Made by a program: the position numbers and the translations under genes. Below, piece by piece: positions 7,617 to 15,036 of a stretch of DNA of 34,392 nt. Position 1 is the first letter of the stretch. Each line of letters begins with the position of its first letter. Origin of the DNA: Caulobacteraceae bacterium. GTDB taxonomy: Bacteria; Pseudomonadota; Alphaproteobacteria; Caulobacterales; Caulobacteraceae. The stretch covers positions 1 to 34,392 of the forward strand of contig JAIBAU010000024.1 in assembly GCA_019695035.1 (NCBI GenBank). Reading direction: 5' to 3'. Under the pieces are notes generated by a model. It made no database searches. It worked only from the letters and a program-made list of their open reading frames with translations, and was not told the DNA's origin.

Positions 7617-8624
7617 ATGCCCCGACTGACGATCCTGACTTCCGCCGCCCTTGCCGCTTTGGCGCTTGCGGCGTGCGACCGGCCCATGAACGCCCATGGG
7701 AACCTGGACGACGGCAAGCCCGCCGCCGCCCTTCGCGCTGTCACGCAACTGGAATGCCCGGACCACCAGGGCGCCCTGACGCGGGTCCGCATCTCGCCGG
7801 ACGGTCTGTCTTGCGACTACGCCGGCCCCAAGGGCGCCGAGGTGACCCTGAAGCTCGTCAAGGTCGAGGACGACAACCCCCATACGATCCTGCAGGCGCT
7901 GGAGCGCCAGTTGGGCGCCCTGCTGCCTAGCGTGGCGGCCAAGATCGCCAAGGCCAACGCCGATGCCGACCGCGCGGACGCCGAGGCGGCGCGGGCCGAC
8001 GCCGCCAGCGAAGCCCTGGAGCATCAGGCCGAGAAGGCCCAGATGGAGGCCGAACGCGCCCAGGCCCTGGCGGACAAGGCGCGCGCGGTCGCGGACCGGG
8101 ACCAGGCGGGGGCTCGCGACGCCCAGGCCCGCGTCGAGGCCATCGACGCCCGGCTCAAGGCTCGCGAAGCCGCCGCCCGCAACGGGGCGAGCGAAAATGT
8201 CCATGTGGCCCTCCCCGGCGTGCGGGTGAACACCCAGGGCGACAGCGCCGACGTGCGCCTCCCCGGCATCAGCGTGAAGGCCGAGGGCGACAATGCGGAC
8301 GTCCGCGTGGGACCGATCACCATCAAGGCCGACGACAGCACCGGCAACGTCAACATCACCGGCCAGGATTCCGAGGTGACCATCCACTCGACGGACCAGG
8401 CCTCGGAAATCCGCACCCGGCACAAGGGCGACGGCACCCGAGCGACCTACATCCTGGCCGACGAGGAACCGGGCCCGGGAGGCTGGCGCACGGTCGGCTA
8501 CGAAGCGCGCGGCCCCGAGGGCGGTCCGCTGGTCATCGCCGTGGTCAAGACCAAGGAACGCCACAGCGACGACGACATCTTCACCCAGGCCCGCGCCCTG
8601 GTCCGGAAGAACGCCGGAGGCTGA
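7617..8624 (+). CDS. coiled-coil lipoprotein of unknown function
   Basis: A 335-residue protein with a lipoprotein signal peptide: the lipobox LAAC places the lipidated Cys at residue 20. Residues about 105-190 form a long Ala/Glu/Arg-rich helix, probably a coiled coil (AEAARADAASEALEHQAEKA). Residues about 195-260 hold short repeating beta-like units (VHVALPGVRV, ADVRLPGISVKAEG, ADVRVGPITIKADD, NVNITG), suggesting a small beta-helix or blade fold. The C-terminus (WRTVGYEARGPEGG onward) looks globular. It is likely anchored in the inner or outer membrane facing the periplasm. I do not recognise the family, and the neighbours give no clue. Confidence 0.75.
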   Translation: MPRLTILTSAALAALALAACDRPMNAHGNLDDGKPAAALRAVTQLECPDHQGALTRVRISPDGLSCDYAGPKGAEVTLKLVKVEDDNPHTILQALERQLGALLPSVAAKIAKANADADRADAEAARADAASEALEHQAEKAQMEAERAQALADKARAVADRDQAGARDAQARVEAIDARLKAREAAARNGASENVHVALPGVRVNTQGDSADVRLPGISVKAEGDNADVRVGPITIKADDSTGNVNITGQDSEVTIHSTDQASEIRTRHKGDGTRATYILADEEPGPGGWRTVGYEARGPEGGPLVIAVVKTKERHSDDDIFTQARALVRKNAGG

Positions 8625-8716
8625 GCCCAGATCGGGACCGCCGAGGCCGCGTACGAAAGTGCGCGACAGGCGCCGCCATTTGTGCTCACACAGTGACGCT
8701 TCGCGAGGGTCCCGAC

Positions 8717-9559
8717 ATGCCCACCGACCTGCCCTCGGGCCTGGCCTTCCGGCCGCGTGACCTGCTGTGGGTCGCGGCGTTCCTGGCCCTGCTCGCGGCC
8801 ATGCTTTTCCCGCTGATCCTCGTCTCGGCCGGAACCGGGCGTCAGCCCTCGATCTGGGAGCAGGCGGCGCTCATCGCCGTCGCCACCGGGCTGGTGCAGC
8901 TTTTCCGGCGCCGGCCGCTCACCGAGGTGACGGGGCGTCCCGGACTCGCCTGGGCCCGCCAGCTGGCCATCGGCGCGGGCCTGGGCGCGCTGCTCATGGC
9001 GCTTCCGGCCCTCTTGCTGGCGGCCGGCGGCTGGGTCGCCTTCCAGCCCGGAACCGCGACGACCATGGCCCTGCTGCAGGCCACGCTGCTGATGGCGGGG
9101 GTGGCGATCGCCGAGGAGCTGCTGTTCCGCGGCGTATTGCTCCAGCGCCTGACCGACGCGCTGGGCCTCTGGCCCGCCCAGCTGATCATCGCCGGGCTGT
9201 TCGTGCTGACCCATATGGGCAATCCCCACCTGGACGGCATGACCCGGGTGTGGGCGGGGGTGAACATCTTCGCCGCCTCCCTGCTGTTCGGCATGGCCTG
9301 GGCGCGCACGCGCAGCCTCGCCCTGCCCATCGGCCTGCACTTCATGGCCAACGTCACCCAGGGAGTCCTGCTCGGCTTCGGCGTCAGCGGGGGCAGCGAA
9401 CCCAGCCTGTTGACGCCGCAGTTCCGAACCGACCTCACCTGGTTGACCGGGGGCGCCTTCGGGCTGGAGGCGAGCCTGCCGGGGCTCGTCGCGGTGCTGA
9501 TCACCCTGGCTGTGGTGACGCTGGCCGGGCGTCCCAAGGCGCACCCAGACGCGCATTAA
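8717..9559 (+). CDS. CPBP-family intramembrane metalloprotease
   Basis: A 280-residue multi-pass membrane protein. The Abi/CPBP (Rce1-like) motifs are present: AEELLFRGVLLQ near residue 132 (EE and downstream R), THMGN for motif 2, and HFMANV for motif 3. These residues bind the metal in the membrane-embedded active site. An in-frame GTG at 8693 would add eight residues; I prefer the ATG at 8717, which has GCGAGGG about 8 nt upstream. Substrates are unknown; relatives process prenylated or signal peptides. No operon partner is evident. Confidence 0.88.
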   Translation: MPTDLPSGLAFRPRDLLWVAAFLALLAAMLFPLILVSAGTGRQPSIWEQAALIAVATGLVQLFRRRPLTEVTGRPGLAWARQLAIGAGLGALLMALPALLLAAGGWVAFQPGTATTMALLQATLLMAGVAIAEELLFRGVLLQRLTDALGLWPAQLIIAGLFVLTHMGNPHLDGMTRVWAGVNIFAASLLFGMAWARTRSLALPIGLHFMANVTQGVLLGFGVSGGSEPSLLTPQFRTDLTWLTGGAFGLEASLPGLVAVLITLAVVTLAGRPKAHPDAH

Positions 9560-9566
9560 CCTTGTG

Positions 9567-9588
9567 CGACACTAACGTCACAGTGTCG
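9567..9588. repeat. inverted repeat, 7-bp arms, 8-nt spacer
   Basis: CGACACT (9567-9573) and AGTGTCG (9582-9588) are perfect inverted arms with an 8-nt spacer. It starts 7 bp after the CPBP protease stop. A second small inverted repeat, GGTGA (9588-9592) and TCACC (9600-9604), abuts it. There is no T-run, so it is not a classic terminator; it may be a protein-binding site or RNA hairpin. Confidence 0.6.
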
Positions 9589-9628
9589 GTGATCGTTGGT
9601 CACCAGCAGCGCCCCGCGCTTGACCCCG

Positions 9629-9658
9629 CAAGCTTGACTGTATGAATAGTCAAGCTTG
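9629..9658. repeat. inverted repeat, 11-bp arms, 8-nt spacer, AT-rich
   Basis: CAAGCTTGACT (9629-9639) and AGTCAAGCTTG (9648-9658) are perfect arms around GTATGAAT. It is unusually AT-rich for this genome and lies 87 bp before the outer-membrane barrel gene at 9745. TTGAC and TATGAAT elements inside it could be promoter parts, so an operator overlapping a promoter is plausible. No T-run follows. Confidence 0.7.
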
Positions 9659-9675
9659 TTACTCGCGCGCACTCA

Positions 9676-9725
9676 GCGTGGCCGATGATCCACGCGCACC
9701 GAGCAAGATCAACGCGTTAGTGCTC
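9676..9725. repeat. further inverted repeats in the barrel-gene leader
   Basis: GCGTGG (9676-9681) and CCACGC (9690-9695) flank another 8-nt spacer. GAGCA (9701-9705) and TGCTC (9721-9725) then enclose the palindrome AACGCGTT (9711-9718). The last repeat ends 19 bp before the ATG at 9745, close to its GGGGGA Shine-Dalgarno, so a folded transcript could influence translation. Confidence 0.5.
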
Positions 9726-9744
9726 AATCTCACTGGGGGACTAG

Positions 9745-10911
9745 ATGAAAAAGCTTGCCACCGCCGCTGCGGTGACCGTCCTGGTCATGGCCGCCGCGCC
9801 CGCCTTCGCTGAAGACGTGACGACCTCGGGCTCGGTGACCGCCTGGGTCGCGGGTACTGACAACGCCCTGCTTCAGCCCAGCAACGAACAGGATGACACC
9901 ATCTGGGGCGTGAAAGGCAACTTCAAGCTCAGCTCCGGCCCGGTGGACTTCCACGGCGCCGCCGCCGCCACGGAATTCAGCGACTTCAACGACGAGAGCA
10001 CCTTCGACTGGGATCTCGGCGCGGACGCCGCCTTCGACACGGGCGGCGCCAAGCTGACCTTCGGCGGCGACTATGCCGACGGCTCGGAAGACCGCCATTC
10101 GGTGACCGCCCGGCGCGACACCCGCCATCCGACCAACGTCGCGACGGTGACCGCGTACGGCGGTCTCGCCGGCCGCATGGGCGACGTCGAGATTTCGGGC
10201 CGCGTGGATTACGCCACCGCCGACTACGACGACGACCGGCATCGCATCTTCCTGACCCACATCGACCAGGACTATCGCGACCGTTCGACCTGGAACGAGA
10301 GCATCCGCGCCACCTTCAGCCCGGACGCAGCTGTCTCCTGGTTCGGCGAAATCTCGGCCACCCAGGTGGACTACGACCAGAAGCCGCCGTTCGCCCTGCA
10401 CAACCGTGACTCCGACGGTTGGTCCGCCGTGGTCGGCGTGAAAGTCGACATGACCGACGAACTGACCGGCATGGCTTCGATCGGCTGGACCGGGCGCAGC
10501 TTCGACGAGCCGGGCTTCGACGACGAGGACGACGTGACGGTTCACGCCGCCTTCGACTGGACGGTGGATTCCAACACGCACGTGGCGCTGATGGGCACCC
10601 GCGAATTCCGCGAGACGACCCAGGCCTTCTCGCCGATCTACGTTTCGACCACCGTGCGCGCCCAGTTCGACCACAGCTTCTCCGCCCAGTGGAGCATCTC
10701 CGCCTACGCGCAGCAGGAGTGGGCCGACCACCGCCAGGTGGATCGCGACGACGAGGTTTCGCAGTTGGGCGCCAGCCTGACCTACGACTTCCTCGAAAAC
10801 GCCGGCGTCAGCGTCACCTGGGACCACGCCCAGCTCAATTCGGACGGCTTCTTCGCTGTGCCCGAATATGACGAGAACCGCTGGGGCGCGGCCGTTTCGG
10901 TCCGCTTCTAG
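9745..10911 (+). CDS. outer-membrane beta-barrel protein
   Basis: A 388-residue protein with a Sec signal peptide (MKKLATAAAVTVLVMAAAPAFA, cleaved near residue 22). The mature part alternates short amphipathic strands with acidic Asp/Asn-rich turns throughout, and ends VSVRF. The terminal Phe is the usual signal for BAM-mediated insertion into the outer membrane. No plug domain, TonB box or enzymatic motif is visible, so it is best called a porin-like barrel of unknown substrate. The ATG has a GGGGGA Shine-Dalgarno. Its 185-bp leader is packed with inverted repeats. Confidence 0.82.
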   Translation: MKKLATAAAVTVLVMAAAPAFAEDVTTSGSVTAWVAGTDNALLQPSNEQDDTIWGVKGNFKLSSGPVDFHGAAAATEFSDFNDESTFDWDLGADAAFDTGGAKLTFGGDYADGSEDRHSVTARRDTRHPTNVATVTAYGGLAGRMGDVEISGRVDYATADYDDDRHRIFLTHIDQDYRDRSTWNESIRATFSPDAAVSWFGEISATQVDYDQKPPFALHNRDSDGWSAVVGVKVDMTDELTGMASIGWTGRSFDEPGFDDEDDVTVHAAFDWTVDSNTHVALMGTREFRETTQAFSPIYVSTTVRAQFDHSFSAQWSISAYAQQEWADHRQVDRDDEVSQLGASLTYDFLENAGVSVTWDHAQLNSDGFFAVPEYDENRWGAAVSVRF

Positions 10912-10917
10912 GACTTG

Positions 10918-10948
10918 CGGGCGGAGGGCGACGTTCGCCCTCCGCCCG
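10918..10948. terminator. long perfect hairpin after the barrel gene
   Basis: A 14-bp perfect stem (arms 10918-10931 and 10935-10948) with a 3-nt loop, starting 7 bp after the barrel gene stop. No T-run follows, so it would act as a transcript 3' stabiliser or Rho-assisted terminator rather than a canonical intrinsic one. The next gene starts 39 bp later. Confidence 0.65.
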
Positions 10949-10986
10949 AACCTTCCAGCCCGGGCCGATCCTTCAGGGAGATGACC

Positions 10987-11400
10987 ATGCCGCGCCTGAC
11001 CGTGCTTGCCTTGCTCGGCGCCCTGGCTGTCGCCGGCCCTGCCTTCGCCGACGACGCGTCCTCTGCGCCGCTGGATCCGGCTTGTTTCGAGAAGGTGGCG
11101 TGGGAGGTCGACCCCTCCGCCGAGCCGATCCGCGTGGCGGGTTGCCGGGCCGCCGACAAGGTTCCGGCCGCCGACGCCCAGGGGTGGATCGAGTACGACC
11201 GCGGCCCGGTGAACGGCTCGGACGGCGGTTTCATCCGTGCACGGCAAATCTCCCGCACCGCCGAGGGTCTGATCGTCTTCGAGGTTCAGGACAACGGCGG
11301 CGGCAGCGGCGTATTCCCTTACCGCGTCACCGGACAGATCGGACCGGACGGCGTGCTGAAGGCCCAGGGGCTCAAGATCGAGGCCCTGCCCGCCAACTAG
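10987..11400 (+). CDS. small secreted protein of unknown function
   Basis: A 137-residue protein with a clear Sec signal peptide (MPRLTVLALLGALAVAGPAFA). The mature part has two Cys residues (DPACFEKV and VAGCRAA) that could form a disulphide. The C-terminal half contains short strand-like segments and Gly-rich DNGGGSGVF. I chose ATG 10987 because GGGAG lies about 7 nt upstream; the ATG two codons earlier is too close to it. It is probably periplasmic. I recognise no family. Confidence 0.7.
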   Translation: MPRLTVLALLGALAVAGPAFADDASSAPLDPACFEKVAWEVDPSAEPIRVAGCRAADKVPAADAQGWIEYDRGPVNGSDGGFIRARQISRTAEGLIVFEVQDNGGGSGVFPYRVTGQIGPDGVLKAQGLKIEALPAN

Positions 11401-11407
11401 CGGCCGG

Positions 11408-11782
11408 TCAGCCGGCCTCGGCGTCCACGCTGGTCACCTTGTAGGTCAGCATGCGGCCGTCCTCGTCGGCGATCGAGACATAATCCCCCAGGGAAAAGCG
11501 GTGCTGACCCAGCTTGTGGATCGGCTCGTCGTCCGCGTCGCCTTCCTGATAGTCGAAGAACCAACGCTCGCCCCGCCGCGCCAGCCGGCCTTCGGCGGCG
11601 TCCTCGTCGGGCGCGAAACGGCGCACGGTGCACTGGTCCCGGTGGGCCTTGAACGCCCCTTCGTCCAGCATCCCGTCCTCGGTCAGCGGGGCCACCAGCG
11701 TATAGCCGCGGTGGTCGTCGCCGTCGGCGAATTCCGTTCCGGGGTTGCGCGCCAGGCGCATGACGATGCGGGACAGGGCCAT
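11408..11782 (-). CDS. conserved-looking hypothetical protein
   Basis: A 124-residue cytoplasmic protein starting MALSRIVMRLARNPGTEF. It has no signal peptide or membrane segment. The middle part (RRFAPDEDAAEGRLARRG, then WFFDYQEGDADDEP) and C-terminus (GDYVSIADEDGRMLTY) look like a small beta-rich fold. It ends 8 bp from the convergent small secreted protein and is divergent from the HD gene across 122 bp. I do not recognise a function. Confidence 0.7.
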   Translation of the reverse strand: MALSRIVMRLARNPGTEFADGDDHRGYTLVAPLTEDGMLDEGAFKAHRDQCTVRRFAPDEDAAEGRLARRGERWFFDYQEGDADDEPIHKLGQHRFSLGDYVSIADEDGRMLTYKVTSVDAEAG

Positions 11783-11904
11783 GCGGTCAGATCTCCGTTT
11801 GTTTCGGCCTAGGTGGACTCAGCGACGCGCGCCGTCCACAGGAAGACGACCCTATAACGTCCGGCGCGGCCGTGGGTCATTGATCTCGGTCATGTGATGA
11901 GCCA

Positions 11905-12600
11905 ATGGACAGCGCCCTCCCGAGAGTGAGCCGCGCCGTGTCCAGACCCATCGCAAAGACCCCTCGCAAGAAGGCCGCCGACAAGGCCCCGCGGGCGTGG
12001 CAGCGGATGCTGTCGGGCCGGCGCCTCGACCTGCTGGAGCCCTCCCCCTTCGACATCGAGATCGAGGACATCGCGCACGGCCTGGCGCGGGTCGCGCGCT
12101 GGAACGGCCAGACCACCGGAGAGCACGCCTTTTCCGTCGCCCAGCATTCGGTGGTGGTCGAGGACATCGCCGCGCACATCTCGCCAGGCCTGGATCCCAA
12201 GTGGCGGCTGGCGGCCCTGCTGCACGACGCCTCGGAATACGTGATCGGCGACATGATCTCGCCGTTCAAGGCGGCGCTGGGCGTCGACTACAAGGCCTTC
12301 GAGGAGCGGCTCGAGACCGCCATCCACCTGCGCTTCGGCCTGCCGCCGAAGTCACCCGTGGCCATCAAGAAGCTGATCAAGCAGGCGGACCGCGCCTGCG
12401 CCTTCTTCGAAGCCACTCAACTGGCCGGGTTCTCGTGGGAGGAATCGGTCGGCTTCTTCGGCCTGCCGCCGGAAGGCTACGCCCTGACCATCCATCCCCT
12501 GCCCCCTTCCGAGGCGCAGGAGCGATACCTGCAGCGCTACCACGTGCTGGCCGAGGCGGCGGGCTACGTCCGGACGCCGCAGGCGTTCGACACCGAATGA
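11905..12600 (+). CDS. HD-domain phosphohydrolase (YfbR-like)
   Basis: A 231-residue protein. Residues about 70-180 carry the HD metal-binding pattern: H in GEHAFSVAQHS, the HD pair in LLHDASE, and a distal D in KQADRA. The closest functional model is the 5'-deoxynucleotidase/HD family of nucleotide salvage. The first 35 residues are basic and poorly conserved in type, and a later ATG within RAWQRMLSGRR could be an alternative start. The stop overlaps the ATG of the next gene (ATGA), so the two are translationally coupled. The coupled partner is a Nudix-HTH regulator, suggesting a link to nucleotide or NAD metabolism. Confidence 0.82.
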   Translation: MDSALPRVSRAVSRPIAKTPRKKAADKAPRAWQRMLSGRRLDLLEPSPFDIEIEDIAHGLARVARWNGQTTGEHAFSVAQHSVVVEDIAAHISPGLDPKWRLAALLHDASEYVIGDMISPFKAALGVDYKAFEERLETAIHLRFGLPPKSPVAIKKLIKQADRACAFFEATQLAGFSWEESVGFFGLPPEGYALTIHPLPPSEAQERYLQRYHVLAEAAGYVRTPQAFDTE

Positions 12601-13565
12601 CCGGCGAGGCGGTCGTCATCGGCCTTTCGGCCGTGGTGGTCGCCATGCACGGCGGTGAAGCCGCCGTGCTGACCGTCGAGCCGCGCGGTGACTCCGGCGA
12701 CGGAGCGGCCGACCTGCCCGGCCTGCCCTTCGGACCCTTCGATCCCGCGGGACGTACGTTCGAGCTGGCTCTGCGCCGCTTCGTGACCGAGCAGACCGGG
12801 TTCGAGCTGGGCTACGTCGAACAGCTCTACACCTTCGGCGATCGCGGCCGCGACGCCCCGCTCGCGGACGTGGGTGCAGGCCCCGCCCGGGTGGTGTCGG
12901 TCGGCTACCTGGCGTTGACGCCCCAGGCCGCCCCGGCTTCGCCGGGAACGGCCTGGTCTCCCTGGACGCGGTTCTTTCCGTGGGAGGACTGGCGCAACGG
13001 CCGACCGGCCGTCATCGACCAGACCATCGCGCCCGGCCTGAAGGCCTGGGCGGCGGCCGGAGGCGATGAGGCGCGCGCCCGCAGCCTGTTCGCCCTGGGC
13101 GGCGCCTCCTGGAACGAGGAGCGGGTGCTGGAGCGCTACGAGCTTCTGTACGAGGCGGGGCTGGCGCCGGAGGCCGCGCGAGACCGGGCCGTGGCGGATG
13201 GGCGGAGGTCGGCGGCCCTGGCCGGCGCCTCGGAGCTGGGAGAGGCGATGACTTCGGATCACCGGCGCATCCTGGCCACGGGGCTGGGACGGCTCCGCGG
13301 CAAGCTGAAGTACCGGCCCGTGGCCTTCGAGCTGACGCCGCCCGAGTTCACCCTGTCCACCCTGCAGCGCGTGGTGGAAGCGATCTCCGGCCTGCGACTG
13401 CACAAGCAGAACTTCCGCCGCGCCGTGGAACGCACCGGCCTGGTGCAGGCGCTGGGGCGCTACGACCAGGAGACCGGCGGCCGGCCAGCCGCATTGCACC
13501 GCTTCCTGCGCGACCAGGCGGCGGCGGCTCCGGCGCTGGGCCTGCCCCTGCCCGCGCTCCGCTAG
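12597..13565 (+). CDS. Nudix-like/winged-helix regulator (NrtR/NadQ-like)
   Basis: A 322-residue protein. Residues about 5-150 look like a Nudix fold with a degenerate Nudix box (GRTFELALRRFVTEQTG), lacking the full REUxEE pattern, so hydrolase activity is doubtful. Residues about 240-305 (FELTPPEFTLSTLQRVVEAI, then LHKQNFRRAVERTGLV) match the C-terminal winged helix of NrtR-type regulators, which sense ADP-ribose or NAD. Alphaproteobacteria have an NAD repressor of this general type (NadQ), and I suspect this is one; no NAD biosynthesis gene is in the window to confirm it. Overlaps the HD gene by 4 nt. Confidence 0.7.
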   Translation: MTGEAVVIGLSAVVVAMHGGEAAVLTVEPRGDSGDGAADLPGLPFGPFDPAGRTFELALRRFVTEQTGFELGYVEQLYTFGDRGRDAPLADVGAGPARVVSVGYLALTPQAAPASPGTAWSPWTRFFPWEDWRNGRPAVIDQTIAPGLKAWAAAGGDEARARSLFALGGASWNEERVLERYELLYEAGLAPEAARDRAVADGRRSAALAGASELGEAMTSDHRRILATGLGRLRGKLKYRPVAFELTPPEFTLSTLQRVVEAISGLRLHKQNFRRAVERTGLVQALGRYDQETGGRPAALHRFLRDQAAAAPALGLPLPALR

Positions 13566-13571
13566 GAAACG

Positions 13572-13600
13572 AAAAAGGCGCGCCCCTTTCGGAGCGCGCC
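13572..13600 (-). terminator. Rho-independent terminator of the 165-residue barrel gene
   Basis: On the minus strand GGCGCGC and GCGCGCC arms (7 bp, loop 10 nt) are followed by TTTTTCG. It lies 26 bp beyond the stop of the minus-strand barrel gene and just after the convergent Nudix-HTH gene. From the plus side the hairpin lacks a T-run. Confidence 0.88.
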
Positions 13601-13625
13601 TCGCTTCGTCTGCCTGTACGGCGGA

Positions 13626-14123
13626 TCAGAAGGTGCGGACGTAGGAAACGCCGGCCATGTACGCGTTGCCGTCGCCGGCCATGTAGGTGTAGTCGGCGCG
13701 GAAGCCGTTGTGCTCGTCCATGTTGTACTGGAGGCCGACGCCGATGTTGGTGGTGTTGGCGTCGCCGCTGCCGCCCAGGGCGCTGACCTGGAACGTGCCG
13801 TAGCCGATGCGGCCGAAGAACTCGGTGTTCTCCGAGACCGGGAAGTAGCCGACCAGGTAGCCGGCGTACTGATGGTCGAGGTCGATGTTGACGCCGCCGA
13901 TGCTGTCGTCGGTGATGCCGATGCCGCCTTCGGCCTCAACGCCGAAGTGCTCGCCGCGGAAGCCGATGCGGGCCTGAGCCTCGCCCAGGGTGACGTCGGA
14001 GTCGCCCAGGATGTTCACGCCGATGGTCCCGTAGACCCGGACTTCCTGGTCCTGGGCGCTGGCCGGAGCGGCGACGAAAGCAACGGCGGCGACGGCGGCG
14101 GCGGCGAGAAGGATCTTTTTCAT
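13626..14123 (-). CDS. small outer-membrane beta-barrel protein
   Basis: A 165-residue protein with a Sec signal peptide (MKKILLAAAAVAAVAFVAAPASAQ). The mature 140 residues show about eight alternating strands (VRVYGTIGVNIL, QARIGFRGEHFGVEAEGG, TEFFGRIGYGTF, MAGVSYVRTF) and end in Phe, as expected for an OmpA/OmpX-like 8-strand barrel. It is clearly related to the next minus-strand gene (both have the F-x-x-x-R-x-G-Y-G strand and end SYVR-x-F), so the two are paralogues. Shine-Dalgarno AAGGGGA precedes the ATG. It has its own terminator and upstream region. Confidence 0.88.
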   Translation of the reverse strand: MKKILLAAAAVAAVAFVAAPASAQDQEVRVYGTIGVNILGDSDVTLGEAQARIGFRGEHFGVEAEGGIGITDDSIGGVNIDLDHQYAGYLVGYFPVSENTEFFGRIGYGTFQVSALGGSGDANTTNIGVGLQYNMDEHNGFRADYTYMAGDGNAYMAGVSYVRTF

Positions 14124-14253
14124 GTTCTGTCCCCTTGAGCCCCACTGTGGAGCTCTTGTGTGCCCCGCCGTATGGGAATGTTCGCGGAAGTTGAAAAGGC
14201 TCCGCTTGTCACAACCGTCACTATAGGGTCGCGCTGTGACCTCACTGCCACGC

Positions 14254-14266
14254 TTGGTTGCAACAC
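14254..14266 (-). promoter_or_regulatory. shared upstream element, copy 1
   Basis: In gene orientation GTGTTGCAACCAA, 131 bp before the start of the 165-residue barrel gene. A near-identical copy (GTGTGGCAACCAA) lies 114 bp before the paralogous barrel gene at 14869. Function unknown. Confidence 0.4.
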
Positions 14267-14297
14267 AAGTCCGCTCGCGAACCGGGCGAAGACATGC

Positions 14298-14326
14298 AAA
14301 GGGCCGCGCCCTTGCGGGCGCGGCCC
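14298..14326 (-). terminator. Rho-independent terminator of the 169-residue barrel gene
   Basis: GGGCCGCGCCC (14301-14311) and GGGCGCGGCCC (14316-14326) form a perfect 11-bp stem with a 4-nt loop. On the minus strand it is followed by TTT. It sits 33 bp past the stop of the barrel gene 14360-14869. Confidence 0.85.
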
Positions 14327-14359
14327 CCTGACGTCAGTCAGGCTTGCTGTATCCCGCCC

Positions 14360-14869
14360 TTAGAACTTCCGCACGTAGCTGACCGACCAGACGTCCGCTT
14401 CGGCGGAATCGCCGTCAAAGCGGGTGTAGTCGCCGCGGATCGCGTTGGACTGATCCCAGGACCACTGGGCGCCGACGCCATAATTCAGGCTGTCGTCGCT
14501 GTCCGAGAAGCTGCCGGCCGACACCTTGGTGCTGCCGTAACCGACCCGGGCCAGCAGGTCGAAGTTGTCGCTGACCGGCAGGAAGCCGACGCCGTAGATG
14601 GCGACGCTGTGGTCCAGCTCGACGTTCACGCCGGCGACGTCGTCGTCCTGCACGCCGAAGGCGGCTTCGCCCTCGATGCCGAAGTTGGGATGGAAGCGGG
14701 CGCCGATCCGGCCCTGCACGGCGCCCAGCTGGGCGTCGCCGATGTCGGTGTCATAGAACGAGTAGCCGAGGTTGCCGTACCAATCGATGTTGGAGGCGTC
14801 CTGGGCGAAGGCCGGCGCAGACACGAACAGGGCGGCGGCCGCGGCGGCGGCGAAGAGAGTGTTTTTCAT
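14360..14869 (-). CDS. small outer-membrane beta-barrel protein (paralogue)
   Basis: A 169-residue protein with a Sec signal peptide (MKNTLFAAAAAAALFVSAPAFA). The mature part has eight-strand barrel character (WYGNLGYSFY, RIGARFHPNFGIEGEAAFG, FDLLARVGYGSTKV, VWSVSYVRKF) and a terminal Phe. I chose the ATG at 14869, preceded by GGAGTACAATA, not the longer reading from 14944, because the signal peptide starts there. It is a tandem paralogue of the 165-residue barrel gene downstream. Each has its own terminator, so they are probably transcribed separately. Confidence 0.88.
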   Translation of the reverse strand: MKNTLFAAAAAAALFVSAPAFAQDASNIDWYGNLGYSFYDTDIGDAQLGAVQGRIGARFHPNFGIEGEAAFGVQDDDVAGVNVELDHSVAIYGVGFLPVSDNFDLLARVGYGSTKVSAGSFSDSDDSLNYGVGAQWSWDQSNAIRGDYTRFDGDSAEADVWSVSYVRKF

Positions 14870-14982
14870 TATTGTACTCCTTGGGGCGTGTGACTTTTTG
14901 ATTCCCCAGCCCGGCCTAGGTAGGAAGCATTGCTGGACTTCCAAGCGGCCAGAACACGGCGGAAAACGGGCTCACGTCCGAT

Positions 14983-14995
14983 TTGGTTGCCACAC
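14983..14995 (-). promoter_or_regulatory. shared upstream element, copy 2
   Basis: In gene orientation GTGTGGCAACCAA, 12 of 13 bases identical to copy 1 and at a similar distance (114 bp) from its barrel gene. A GTGAG follows within about 15 bases in both copies. It also lies 42 bp upstream of the divergent KASIII start. Confidence 0.4.
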
Positions 14996-15036
14996 GGCCT
15001 ACGTGCCACAGTCACTCAATGTTTCCGGAGCTTTCC

